A stretch of 6,110 bases of DNA from Candidatus Onthocola stercoravium (GTDB lineage: Bacteria > Bacillota_I > Bacilli_A > RF39 > UBA660): positions 1 to 6,110 of the forward strand of contig DVHV01000136.1 in the NCBI GenBank assembly GCA_018711775.1, given 5' to 3'. The position numbers and the translations under genes are program-made. Of this stretch, positions 1 through 6,068 are shown one piece after another; the first letter of the stretch is position 1; each line of letters starts with the position of its first letter. The notes beneath the pieces are model-generated. The model searched no databases and was not told where the DNA came from. It saw only the letters and a program-made list of their open reading frames with translations.

Positions 1-1
1 T

Positions 2-30
2 TATGAGAATAGTTGGCTTTTATTCTCATA
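2..30. repeat. 10-bp perfect inverted repeat (hairpin) at the left edge
   Basis: TATGAGAATA (2-11) is the exact reverse complement of TATTCTCATA (21-30), with a 9-base loop between them. Neither strand has a run of T directly after the stem, so it does not look like a standard intrinsic terminator. It could be the weak end of a gene lying left of the window, or a regulatory hairpin or operator for the methyltransferase operon that starts 48 bases further on. The pairing is seen directly; the role is not known. Confidence 0.5.
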
Positions 31-52
31 TAAAAAGACCATAAATTTTCTT

Positions 53-67
53 TATGTTCAAAACATA
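53..67. promoter_or_regulatory. Small palindrome next to the methyltransferase ribosome binding site
   Basis: TATGTT (53-58) and AACATA (62-67) are perfect reverse complements separated by three bases. The right arm ends where the AGGAG ribosome binding site (67-71) begins. A dyad of this size and place would suit a repressor site or a small RNA hairpin limiting ribosome access, and restriction-modification operons often control their methyltransferase this way. No regulator gene is present in the window, and such a short AT-rich palindrome can arise by chance. Confidence 0.3.
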
Positions 68-77
68 GGAGAAGATT

Positions 78-1019
78 ATGCCACAAAAGAATAGTTCTTT
101 AAACAAAGCAAAAGAAGTTAAAAATGATGAATTTTATACTTTAATGGAAGATATAGAAAACGAATTATCTAAATACGATTTTAATATTTTTAAAGATAAA
201 ATTGTGTATTGTAATTGTGATGATCCTACTTGGAGCAATTTCTTTAAATTCTTTACTAAATGGGGTAAAAGAATGGGTATAAAGGAAGTTCACTTTACAA
301 ATTATGCTAATGCAAAAAGAACATGGAACCCACAACTAACACTTTTTGATTTATATGATTTAAAAGAAAGTGCTGAAGATGATAAAAAAGGAACAGCCCA
401 TCATTGGGTTTATATACCTGAAACTGGCAAATTAACCAAAAGACAACTAAAAGGAGATGGAGATTTTCGTAGTGATGAGTGCATTCAAATATTAAAAAAG
501 TGTGATATAGTTGTAACAAATCCTCCGTTCAGCATCTTTAATGATTACATAAACTTAATAGTTGCAAACAATAAACAGTATTTGGTTATAAGTGATGATA
601 ATAAACTTTCAAATGTTGATATATTCCCATTAGTCAAAGATAATAAACTATGGCTAGGTTATACCAAAGTAAAAAAATTCTTACAACCTGATGGGACATA
701 CAAAACCTTTGGAAATAAATGTTGGTATACTAATTTAGAAGTTGCATACAGAAGATCGCCTTTAATATTACATGAACAAGATTTGACAACTTTTAATAAA
801 TACGATAATTACGATGCTATTGAAATACCTGAAATTAAATTAATTCCAGATAACTATTATGGACTAATGGGATTGCCAATCTCTTTTCTACATAAGTTTT
901 GTCCCGAACAATTTGAAATAGTTGGAATGTCTGGTGTTGATATAAAAATCAAAGGTGGTAGATTTTATGTAAATGGCAATAGAAAACAACCAAGAATTGT
1001 TATAAAAAGGAGAAAATAA
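78..1019 (+). CDS. M.EcoRI-family adenine-specific DNA methyltransferase
   Basis: Probable N6-adenine DNA methyltransferase of the EcoRI methylase family, using S-adenosylmethionine. The catalytic motif IV is clear: N148-P-P-F151, followed by S-I-F, as in M.EcoRI, whose catalytic motif is also NPPF. Near the N-terminus are K15-N-D-E-F-Y-T21 and C47-D-D-P-T-W-S-N-F-F56, blocks typical of this family and probably part of the cofactor pocket. At 313 residues it is close to M.EcoRI (about 326) and looks complete. AGGAG at 67-71 sits six bases before the ATG and fixes the start. The next gene begins one base after the stop, so the two are surely co-transcribed and probably translationally coupled. 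The target sequence cannot be read from the protein. At least four GAATTC sites lie in the window (1302, 2856, 4368, 5269), so that motif is not avoided here. Family assignment is firm; specificity and biological role are inferred. Confidence 0.92.
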   Translation: MPQKNSSLNKAKEVKNDEFYTLMEDIENELSKYDFNIFKDKIVYCNCDDPTWSNFFKFFTKWGKRMGIKEVHFTNYANAKRTWNPQLTLFDLYDLKESAEDDKKGTAHHWVYIPETGKLTKRQLKGDGDFRSDECIQILKKCDIVVTNPPFSIFNDYINLIVANNKQYLVISDDNKLSNVDIFPLVKDNKLWLGYTKVKKFLQPDGTYKTFGNKCWYTNLEVAYRRSPLILHEQDLTTFNKYDNYDAIEIPEIKLIPDNYYGLMGLPISFLHKFCPEQFEIVGMSGVDIKIKGGRFYVNGNRKQPRIVIKRRK

Positions 1020-1020
1020 A

Positions 1021-2094
1021 ATGCAATACAAGATAGAAATACGTTCTGTTAAAGATTTGTTGGATGATAAGAAATATTTAACCAATATTAACATACAAAG
1101 AAAATATATTTATACTCACGAACAAGCAAAATATTTATTAGATAGTATTCAAAAGAAAATTCCTATTCCAGCCATATATTTGTGGGACAATAATGACGGA
1201 ACATTTAATGTTCTTGATGGCAAACAAAGGATTACAGTTATGAGAATTTATGAAAATCCTATGTATCTCGGTAGTCCTATCAACTTCTTTATTGATTTTA
1301 TGAATTCAAATGATTTTTATAATTATGAAATCCCAGTAATTATTTGTAATGGCACAGAAGAAGAAAAAATTGAAACATTTTATCGTATAAATACAACAGC
1401 GGTCAAACTCACAGAATTTGAGATTATGAATGCCCTATATCAAGGACCATTTGTTGAAGAATTTGGAAATTGGGGTGAGAATATTTCTCCAATAGAAGCA
1501 AAATTCTTCGGCTCTGATAGACGTGGAAACAATTGCATTAAGGCGTTATCTCTTTTTACAACCGATACTCGTGATTATTTTAGTCATAACAAAAATGTAA
1601 GTTTTACGAATGGACTAAAAAAACAAATAGAAAAGTTGGTAAGCGATACAAATCAAATATTTGGACAATATGGAAACGATTTATACATTCTTGCAAAAAT
1701 AGTATTGGAAAATAGCAACAATCCAACTACAATTAGTTCTTGGAAATTAAATGCAAATAAAATCGTTGAATTATTACAAGAATATAATTCCAATGGAGAA
1801 TTATCTGTTGCTCCATCAAAAGAAAGTTTTTATAAAGAAATATTAGGTTGTTATAATATTACAGGTTTAGATAGTAAGAGATTTTTTACAAGAGATGAAA
1901 AGAAAATATTATTTGAAAAACTTCAAAAAGGATTAAGTAAAGGTAAACGAATTTGTCCTGATTGCAATAAAGAATTTTCTTTTGATGAATTAGAAATAGA
2001 CCACATAAAAGCTTGGAGCAAAGGTGGAACTACAACTTTGGACAATGCTCAATTGCTGTGTAAACCTTGCAATATAAAAAAGTCTAATAAATAA
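1021..2094 (+). CDS. DUF262 (GmrS/ParB-like NTPase) protein with C-terminal HNH nuclease domain
   Basis: Likely nucleotide-dependent restriction endonuclease. The N-terminal half shows DUF262 hallmarks: Q26-R27-x-Y29, I-P-I-P-A-I-Y-L-W (47-55), the signature D66-G-K-Q-R70, and F120-Y-R-I-N124 followed by L130-T131. The C-terminus is a compact zinc-type HNH domain: C312-x2-C315, I-D327-H328-I, G335-G336, N342 and C347-x2-C350-N351. The order DUF262 then nuclease recalls GmrSD, BrxU and SspE, which act on modified DNA, but at 357 residues this protein is much shorter and lacks their long middle region. An AAGGAG site (1007-1012) inside the end of the methyltransferase gene lies eight bases before the ATG. 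The tight coupling suggests that the nuclease activity is governed by the partner's methylation. Whether it cuts unmethylated, methylated or foreign-modified DNA cannot be told from sequence. Domains are confident; the system role is inferred. Confidence 0.9.
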   Translation: MQYKIEIRSVKDLLDDKKYLTNINIQRKYIYTHEQAKYLLDSIQKKIPIPAIYLWDNNDGTFNVLDGKQRITVMRIYENPMYLGSPINFFIDFMNSNDFYNYEIPVIICNGTEEEKIETFYRINTTAVKLTEFEIMNALYQGPFVEEFGNWGENISPIEAKFFGSDRRGNNCIKALSLFTTDTRDYFSHNKNVSFTNGLKKQIEKLVSDTNQIFGQYGNDLYILAKIVLENSNNPTTISSWKLNANKIVELLQEYNSNGELSVAPSKESFYKEILGCYNITGLDSKRFFTRDEKKILFEKLQKGLSKGKRICPDCNKEFSFDELEIDHIKAWSKGGTTTLDNAQLLCKPCNIKKSNK

Positions 2095-2098
2095 AAAA

Positions 2099-2133
2099 GA
2101 CCACCTATTCTTATGATAGGTGGTCAATTTTTT
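2099..2133 (+). terminator. Strong intrinsic terminator after the methyltransferase/HNH operon
   Basis: A perfect 10-bp stem (GACCACCTAT, 2099-2108, with ATAGGTGGTC, 2116-2125) closes a 7-base loop and is followed by AA and six T (2128-2133). It starts four bases after the stop codon of the DUF262-HNH gene. Six A before the stem (2093-2098) mean it could also stop transcription arriving on the - strand. It marks the end of the two-gene operon and separates it from the SLOG gene. Confidence 0.92.
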
Positions 2134-2136
2134 ACG

Positions 2137-2285
2137 AAATTAATGATTTATTAATGGAATTTTCCACTATAACTATTCAAATTCTTATTTTTTGATGGTT
2201 TTTTATTTATTCTTTAATTGTTTTTATTTCAACTACCATAAGAATTGATGTCAAATATAAATTAATGATTTAACCAACTATTCAA
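2137..2285. repeat. Duplicated AT-rich segment upstream of the SLOG gene
   Basis: AAATTAATGATTTA occurs at 2137-2150 and again, identically, at 2259-2272. AACTATTCAA follows both copies in the same order (2171-2180 and 2276-2285), 20 bases after the first and 3 bases after the second. Between them, AATTCTTAT (2180-2188) and ATAAGAATT (2238-2246) form a 9-bp inverted pair. The right copy ends 16 bases before the SLOG start codon. This fits an old segmental duplication with a deletion, or paired binding sites. No convincing -35/-10 pair was found here, although the SLOG promoter should lie in this gap. Confidence 0.5.
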
Positions 2286-2301
2286 TACAAAAAAGGAATT
2301 T

Positions 2302-2754
2302 ATGTCTGAATTAAAAGAAAAAGTTGTTGCATTTGCTGGGCATAGATATGAATGGCATTGTATTGGGGTTGAAGAAAAACTTTTAAATACTTTGGAAGAA
2401 CTGATATGTAAGGGCTATACAATTTTTTATGATGGTGGATATGGTGCTTTTGATAAAAAAAGTGCTCAAATTGTTTTAAAACTCAAGCACAAATATCCTC
2501 ATATAAAACTTATTAGAATTTTAACATATTACCATCATGACAAAGAAAAGTATGAACTTACAAATTGTTATGATGGGTCCATACTTCCAGATATTGAAGA
2601 ACAGCATTACAAACAAAAGATAACAAAAAGAAACGAATGGATTGTTGATAATTGCGATATTCTTGTTTGCCATATAGAAAACACTTATAAAAGTGGAGCA
2701 TATAATACAGTTAAATATGCCCAAAAACAAAACAAACCAATAATTTATATATAA
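2302..2754 (+). CDS. SLOG-superfamily (DUF1273/YpsA-like) Rossmann-fold protein
   Basis: A 150-residue protein that looks complete. The N-terminus V-V-A-F-A-G13-H14-R15 is the typical start of DUF1273/YpsA-like proteins, and Y43-D-G-G-Y-G-A-F-D51 matches the glycine-rich nucleotide-binding loop of the SLOG fold. The C-terminal half has K109-R-N-E-W-I-V, D119-I-L-V and a S131-G-A segment before the last strand, also family-like. SLOG proteins are thought to bind or process nucleotide-derived ligands. Many are uncharacterised and lie in phages, mobile elements or defence loci, some acting as sensors. No effector domain is attached here. AAGGAA (2293-2298) lies three bases before the ATG, a rather short spacing. 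The gene is transcribed alone, after a terminator and facing the nuclease/Argonaute operon, so a link with either neighbour is not shown. Family is fairly sure; molecular function is unknown. Confidence 0.82.
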   Translation: MSELKEKVVAFAGHRYEWHCIGVEEKLLNTLEELICKGYTIFYDGGYGAFDKKSAQIVLKLKHKYPHIKLIRILTYYHHDKEKYELTNCYDGSILPDIEEQHYKQKITKRNEWIVDNCDILVCHIENTYKSGAYNTVKYAQKQNKPIIYI

Positions 2755-2775
2755 TAAAACTAATTGGTCTAAATT

Positions 2776-3780
2776 TTAATTTTGAATAATTACACTGCAA
2801 GTATAATTTGCTCCGTTACGAGTTTTTTCAAAATCTTTAAAATTATCTTTGTCTTGAATTCTTCTAAATGGGTCATATACAAATATTATTAAGTTTTCGA
2901 CGTCTTTATGTTCATAATCGAACATATCTTTCTTTAATTGTTCGATTATTTCTTTTTCGTTTTTATCTGATTTCTTCAGCATTTTTATTTCAATATATAT
3001 TTTTCTCTCAGGAAAACATATATCTATTATAGAGTAAGATCCCGCCCTTTTTGGCAACGGGTTTTCTCTAATAGCATCATTAAAGTAAAATTTAAAAAAA
3101 GCAAATAAAATATCTTGAACATCATATTCCTGTTCTATAGATATACCAGCTCTATCCGCATATCTGTTTTTTGTAATTTTTATTATGGCATTAGAAAAAT
3201 TTTGCAACATATATATTATACTATCTTTCATTGAGTTTTCATATATATTTAACATTCTATCTTTTTCTAAAAGTTTCTTACTTACTATTAAATCATACAC
3301 ATCTGAACTATATTCATTTATTGGTATATTAATTTGAAAATTTCCAGAGCCCATGTTATATAAATATTTATAAACTAACTTATCATCTTCATTCATGTTC
3401 TCTATTTCATTTTTAAATATGTCTCTTAGAAAAGAGAAACATAAACTAAATACATATTTCTCCTTATTACGCTTCAACGTTTGATAAAATTGTATTACTT
3501 TATCCGCATACTTCATTTCCTTATCTGCTAGATGAACTCCTATGAATAAAGGAATTGATGAAGTGTAATTCATTTTTGCATTTGTATTAATACAGTTGTC
3601 TAATTGAGCAACATCAATATTAAGGTTTTTATAACCAGAGTAACTAATAGCATTTTCACCCCTATAGTCACCATCTGGAATCCCTATACCAAACAAATAA
3701 CAATATAACCATTTTGTAGGGTTTTCAGTTGATAAAACTTGTTTTTCTTTATTTCGTAAAATATCTTCTAGATAAACCAT
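2776..3780 (-). CDS. PD-(D/E)XK nuclease, putative effector of the adjacent Argonaute
   Basis: Second gene of the Argonaute operon. The C-terminal part (about 206-320) carries a restriction-endonuclease fold: a helix with E216/E218 and D220-V-Q222, then P-L-P-K-R-A-G-S (241-248), D253, and E264-I-K266 ten residues on, followed by a helix with L282, D285 and Y289 and a strand ending F-V-Y-D-P (300-304). This order resembles the DpnII/MboI-type REase domain. D253, E264 and K266 are the expected metal and catalytic residues, so the nuclease looks intact. The first ~205 residues are not recognised; within them about 128-182 read like a winged helix (L-V-Y-K-Y-L, then a turn, then S-D-V-Y-D-L-I-V-S-K-K-L-L). 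The start overlaps the Argonaute gene's end by 13 bases, and GGAGG (3788-3792) lies seven bases before the ATG, so translation is probably coupled. Cleavage of DNA once Argonaute binds a target is inferred from context. Confidence 0.82.
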   Translation of the reverse strand: MVYLEDILRNKEKQVLSTENPTKWLYCYLFGIGIPDGDYRGENAISYSGYKNLNIDVAQLDNCINTNAKMNYTSSIPLFIGVHLADKEMKYADKVIQFYQTLKRNKEKYVFSLCFSFLRDIFKNEIENMNEDDKLVYKYLYNMGSGNFQINIPINEYSSDVYDLIVSKKLLEKDRMLNIYENSMKDSIIYMLQNFSNAIIKITKNRYADRAGISIEQEYDVQDILFAFFKFYFNDAIRENPLPKRAGSYSIIDICFPERKIYIEIKMLKKSDKNEKEIIEQLKKDMFDYEHKDVENLIIFVYDPFRRIQDKDNFKDFEKTRNGANYTCSVIIQN

Positions 3781-5768
3781 AATTTATCCTCCATCCTAAG
3801 AATCATATCTCTATCTAGTCCTTCAATAGATTTCATTTTTTCTAGTAAAGACGTTATAAGCCAAGGATAAAGAGTTGTAACAGGTTTGCGTGCAGGTTTA
3901 TAACTTCTATATGATAAATATGAAAACCAGTAAACTTGTCTGACTAAAGCATACATATCTTTAAATGTTGAATCTTTGTGTAATGTAAATCTTACAGGAT
4001 TTTTATCGCTTCCTTTAAATTGCACTAATGCTTCATTACAGCTTATTCTGACATATTGTCCATCGCTGACATATTGCAATCCTTCATTTTTAAATAATCT
4101 GAAGTTATGAAAATAACCAATTTTAATAAGAGCATATTGGACATTATAATTTTCATACTTTTGCAATATATTATTAATCGCCTTAATTTCATATTTGTTG
4201 CTTGGTGATTTTGTTAGATGAAATATAAATCTTACATTTTCTTTAACTTTTACTTTTTCGATAAGATGAGAAATTGTTAATTCTAGCTTTTTAGCATACT
4301 CATTTTTATCTTCAAAGGAATAATAATCGGACAAAGGTACACAATCAGACTGATAATATTTACCATTGAATTCAAATACTGTAGCAACACCAAATATCTT
4401 TTTATTATCTTTATTTAGTGTAGAAGATATTCCAATAATAAATTCTTGTTTAATGTTGTCAAGTTTTTCAACAACCCAAGGAATACCGCCTAGTTTAGCA
4501 AATATATTTAATGAAATATTATTTAATGTAAATGGTAGCATTGTAGAACTTGCTAACATTGTTTCTAATCTAACTTCTTGTGTAGGGATTTCGTGATTAA
4601 AAAACTTAGATTTAGTAAATAGATATGGAGATTTATTATCTTCAATTTCCTTAAATTTATCTAAAACAACAACTATAGCCAAATCAATTCCTGATAACGA
4701 TTTTGAATATATAGCTTCACGATAACTTTCAAGAGAAGTGGTTTTTGCTATAAATGAAATAAAATTAATTTTTGACAAATGAAATGTGTCAAGTAATCTG
4801 TGTTCAATTTTTTTAATGAAATCTTCTGTAACTCCTTGATGTTCAGCAGGACATACAATAGCAATATTATATTCATTCTTTAAATCCGAATAGTTATATG
4901 GCTTAAATTTTTTTATTGCTTCATTAACATAAAGTCTATCTCCATTCTGAACAAAAGAATCATCACAAAAATATTTAACAGGTTTGTTTAAGAATTTAGC
5001 ATCGAAAACATCATTATCACTAGGTATTATATTAGTTTTGCAATAAGTAATAGTTAAATTATTGAATATAGTTTGATTATAAAGAACAGATTTTAGCCAT
5101 GAATTAAATTTGTTTATTTCTTTATATGCATAATTATTAGATAATTGAGTTTTTATTAAAGTGTTATATTTATTAGATGTTTGTGTTGATTCTAAATATC
5201 TATTTAAAGCTTTCTTATTGGCAAAAATAATTTCATCCTTACCATTAAGACCCCGAGTATCAAAGCCAGAATTCTCCAATTCATATTTATTCTTAATAAA
5301 CCTAGTCTTTAATTCAGTATTAACAACTATTCCATAAGTTTTTTGATCATTAAAACTATTAAAGTACATATTAAAAGATATAACTCTATATACAGCCAAT
5401 CCTTCATCGGTATACAAGTTTGTTTCTTTCTCTATTTTCCAAACATTTGAATACTTATCCAACCAAATTATATATCCGTTAATCATTGACATTTTATAGA
5501 TTATATAACTTTCAATGATACGACAAAAAATGAAAGGGTGTTCGTTTATATCAATCGTTGAAATTTTTGCACCAGAAATTAAATCTCCCATAGTCGAAAA
5601 ATCTCTATTCCAATAGTAAACTTTATTCCCATCTCTCTTAAATATTTTGTCTTTATTCATTTCTTTTAGTTTTGCAAACCATTCTTTGTTTTCATAGTTT
5701 AATTCAGCGATTGCTATTTGATCTTTGTTAAATTTCAGTTCTAAATAGTTTAATTGTAAGCCGTTCAT
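3768..5768 (-). CDS. Long-type prokaryotic Argonaute, catalytically inactive PIWI
   Basis: Guide-dependent nucleic-acid binding protein of the prokaryotic Argonaute family, 666 residues from the start chosen here. The MID domain (about 300-435) has Y382-x3-K386, I394-P-T-Q397 and the conserved A424-K425-L-G-G-I-P-W431, the usual pocket residues for a guide 5' phosphate. PIWI follows (about 441-666), but the strand that normally reads IG-I-D is I-G446-I-S448-S-T, and the later H-R-D-G position is F-H517-L-T-K520. The last catalytic position, near L-Y-P-W-L-I, also lacks Asp or His. It should bind guide and target without cutting. The C-terminus W-F-I is typical and complete. The N-terminal 300 residues should hold the N, linker and PAZ-like regions, which I cannot delimit. 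Length and inactivity suit the long-B clade, known to work through partner effectors, but the clade is not proven. The nuclease gene overlaps its 3' end. An in-frame ATG seven codons upstream (5787-5789) is less likely. Confidence 0.88.
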   Translation of the reverse strand: MNGLQLNYLELKFNKDQIAIAELNYENKEWFAKLKEMNKDKIFKRDGNKVYYWNRDFSTMGDLISGAKISTIDINEHPFIFCRIIESYIIYKMSMINGYIIWLDKYSNVWKIEKETNLYTDEGLAVYRVISFNMYFNSFNDQKTYGIVVNTELKTRFIKNKYELENSGFDTRGLNGKDEIIFANKKALNRYLESTQTSNKYNTLIKTQLSNNYAYKEINKFNSWLKSVLYNQTIFNNLTITYCKTNIIPSDNDVFDAKFLNKPVKYFCDDSFVQNGDRLYVNEAIKKFKPYNYSDLKNEYNIAIVCPAEHQGVTEDFIKKIEHRLLDTFHLSKINFISFIAKTTSLESYREAIYSKSLSGIDLAIVVVLDKFKEIEDNKSPYLFTKSKFFNHEIPTQEVRLETMLASSTMLPFTLNNISLNIFAKLGGIPWVVEKLDNIKQEFIIGISSTLNKDNKKIFGVATVFEFNGKYYQSDCVPLSDYYSFEDKNEYAKKLELTISHLIEKVKVKENVRFIFHLTKSPSNKYEIKAINNILQKYENYNVQYALIKIGYFHNFRLFKNEGLQYVSDGQYVRISCNEALVQFKGSDKNPVRFTLHKDSTFKDMYALVRQVYWFSYLSYRSYKPARKPVTTLYPWLITSLLEKMKSIEGLDRDMILRMEDKLWFI
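3788..3792 (-). promoter_or_regulatory. Nuclease ribosome binding site inside the Argonaute gene
   Basis: GGAGG on the - strand lies seven bases before the nuclease ATG (3778-3780), within the last codons of the Argonaute gene. A near-ideal site buried in the upstream gene, together with the 13-base overlap, indicates translational coupling and balanced production of the two proteins. Confidence 0.8.
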
Positions 5769-5774
5769 TTTCAT

Positions 5775-5781
5775 CTCCTCT
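5775..5781 (-). promoter_or_regulatory. Argonaute ribosome binding site that decides the start codon
   Basis: AGAGGAG on the - strand is exactly six bases before the ATG at 5766-5768. It lies inside the reading frame opened by the upstream ATG at 5787-5789, which has no comparable site before it. The downstream ATG is therefore the better start, giving a protein beginning M-N-G-L-Q-L-N-Y and seven residues shorter than the longest frame. Confidence 0.8.
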
Positions 5782-5789
5782 AAATCCAT

Positions 5790-5805
5790 CGAGAGTGTTA
5801 TCTCG
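5790..5805. repeat. Short hairpin in the Argonaute leader
   Basis: CGAGA (5790-5794) and TCTCG (5801-5805) form a perfect 5-bp stem with a 6-base loop, in the untranslated leader between the promoter and the ribosome binding site. It does not cover the AGAGGAG site. It could be an operator or an RNA structure; nothing shows which, and it is short enough to be chance. Confidence 0.35.
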
Positions 5806-5830
5806 TATATAGGAACATTATTACAACTTA

Positions 5831-5859
5831 ATTATAGCATAAATCGGAAGAATTTGCCA
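5831..5859 (-). promoter_or_regulatory. Promoter of the Argonaute-nuclease operon
   Basis: On the - strand, TATAAT (5831-5836) is a perfect -10 box preceded by TGC, making an extended -10. Seventeen bases upstream is TGGCAA (5854-5859), a weak -35 matching only three of six consensus bases; an extended -10 often makes up for that. Transcription would start near 5824, leaving a leader of about 55 bases before the Argonaute ATG. No strong operator overlaps it. Confidence 0.68.
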
Positions 5860-5912
5860 TAATTTCTAATTAAAAATCTTACAATATAGTTTCTATATTT
5901 TTAGATCTGATG

Positions 5913-6049
5913 GAATGCCTAATGAAAGACTATGAAATATAAAAAAATATTAAGCAATTCTAAACAAAATTATCTAAAACTATATAACACGAGTTTTGTC
6001 AGTATTTTAGGGCATTTAAAGGGATTTTATAACACGAAGAATGCCTAAT
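5913..6049. repeat. Paired short direct repeats beside the tRNA fragment (possible recombinase arm sites)
   Basis: GAATGCCTAAT occurs at 5913-5923 and 6039-6049. TATAACACGA occurs at 5983-5992 and 6028-6037. TTAGGGCATT (6007-6016) is an inverted, one-base-longer version of the first repeat's core AATGCCTAA. Two repeat families within 140 bases, ending 20 bases before the tRNA fragment, resemble the arm-type integrase or excisionase sites that flank the core site of tyrosine-recombinase elements. The repeats are seen directly; the role is inferred from position. The same stretch holds no convincing gene. Confidence 0.5.
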
Positions 6050-6068
6050 AAACAAGTCTTTATCGTGC

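Noticed and set aside
307..519. 70-codon - strand frame inside the methyltransferase gene
   Set aside because: It is antisense to strongly conserved methyltransferase sequence and its protein is low-complexity and family-less.
888..1094. 68-codon - strand frame across the methyltransferase/HNH junction
   Set aside because: It runs antisense through two well-supported genes and their coupling site, with no family features.
2521..2730. 69-codon hydrophobic - strand frame inside the SLOG gene, resembling a small membrane protein
   Set aside because: The hydrophobicity comes from the complement of A-rich lysine and isoleucine codons; the + strand frame has clear SLOG motifs.
4366..4596. 76-codon + strand frame inside the Argonaute gene
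   Set aside because: It is antisense to the conserved MID-PIWI junction and has no recognisable features.
1302..5274. Depletion of GAATTC as evidence that the methyltransferase shares EcoRI specificity
   Set aside because: At least four GAATTC sites occur (1302, 2856, 4368, 5269), so there is no avoidance in the window, and family membership alone does not set specificity.
5932..6048. Small + strand reading frame of 38 codons (starting M-K-Y-K-K-I-L) next to the tRNA fragment
   Set aside because: It has no good ribosome binding site, no recognisable motif, and overlaps the short repeats. An AT-rich gap of this size gives such frames by chance.
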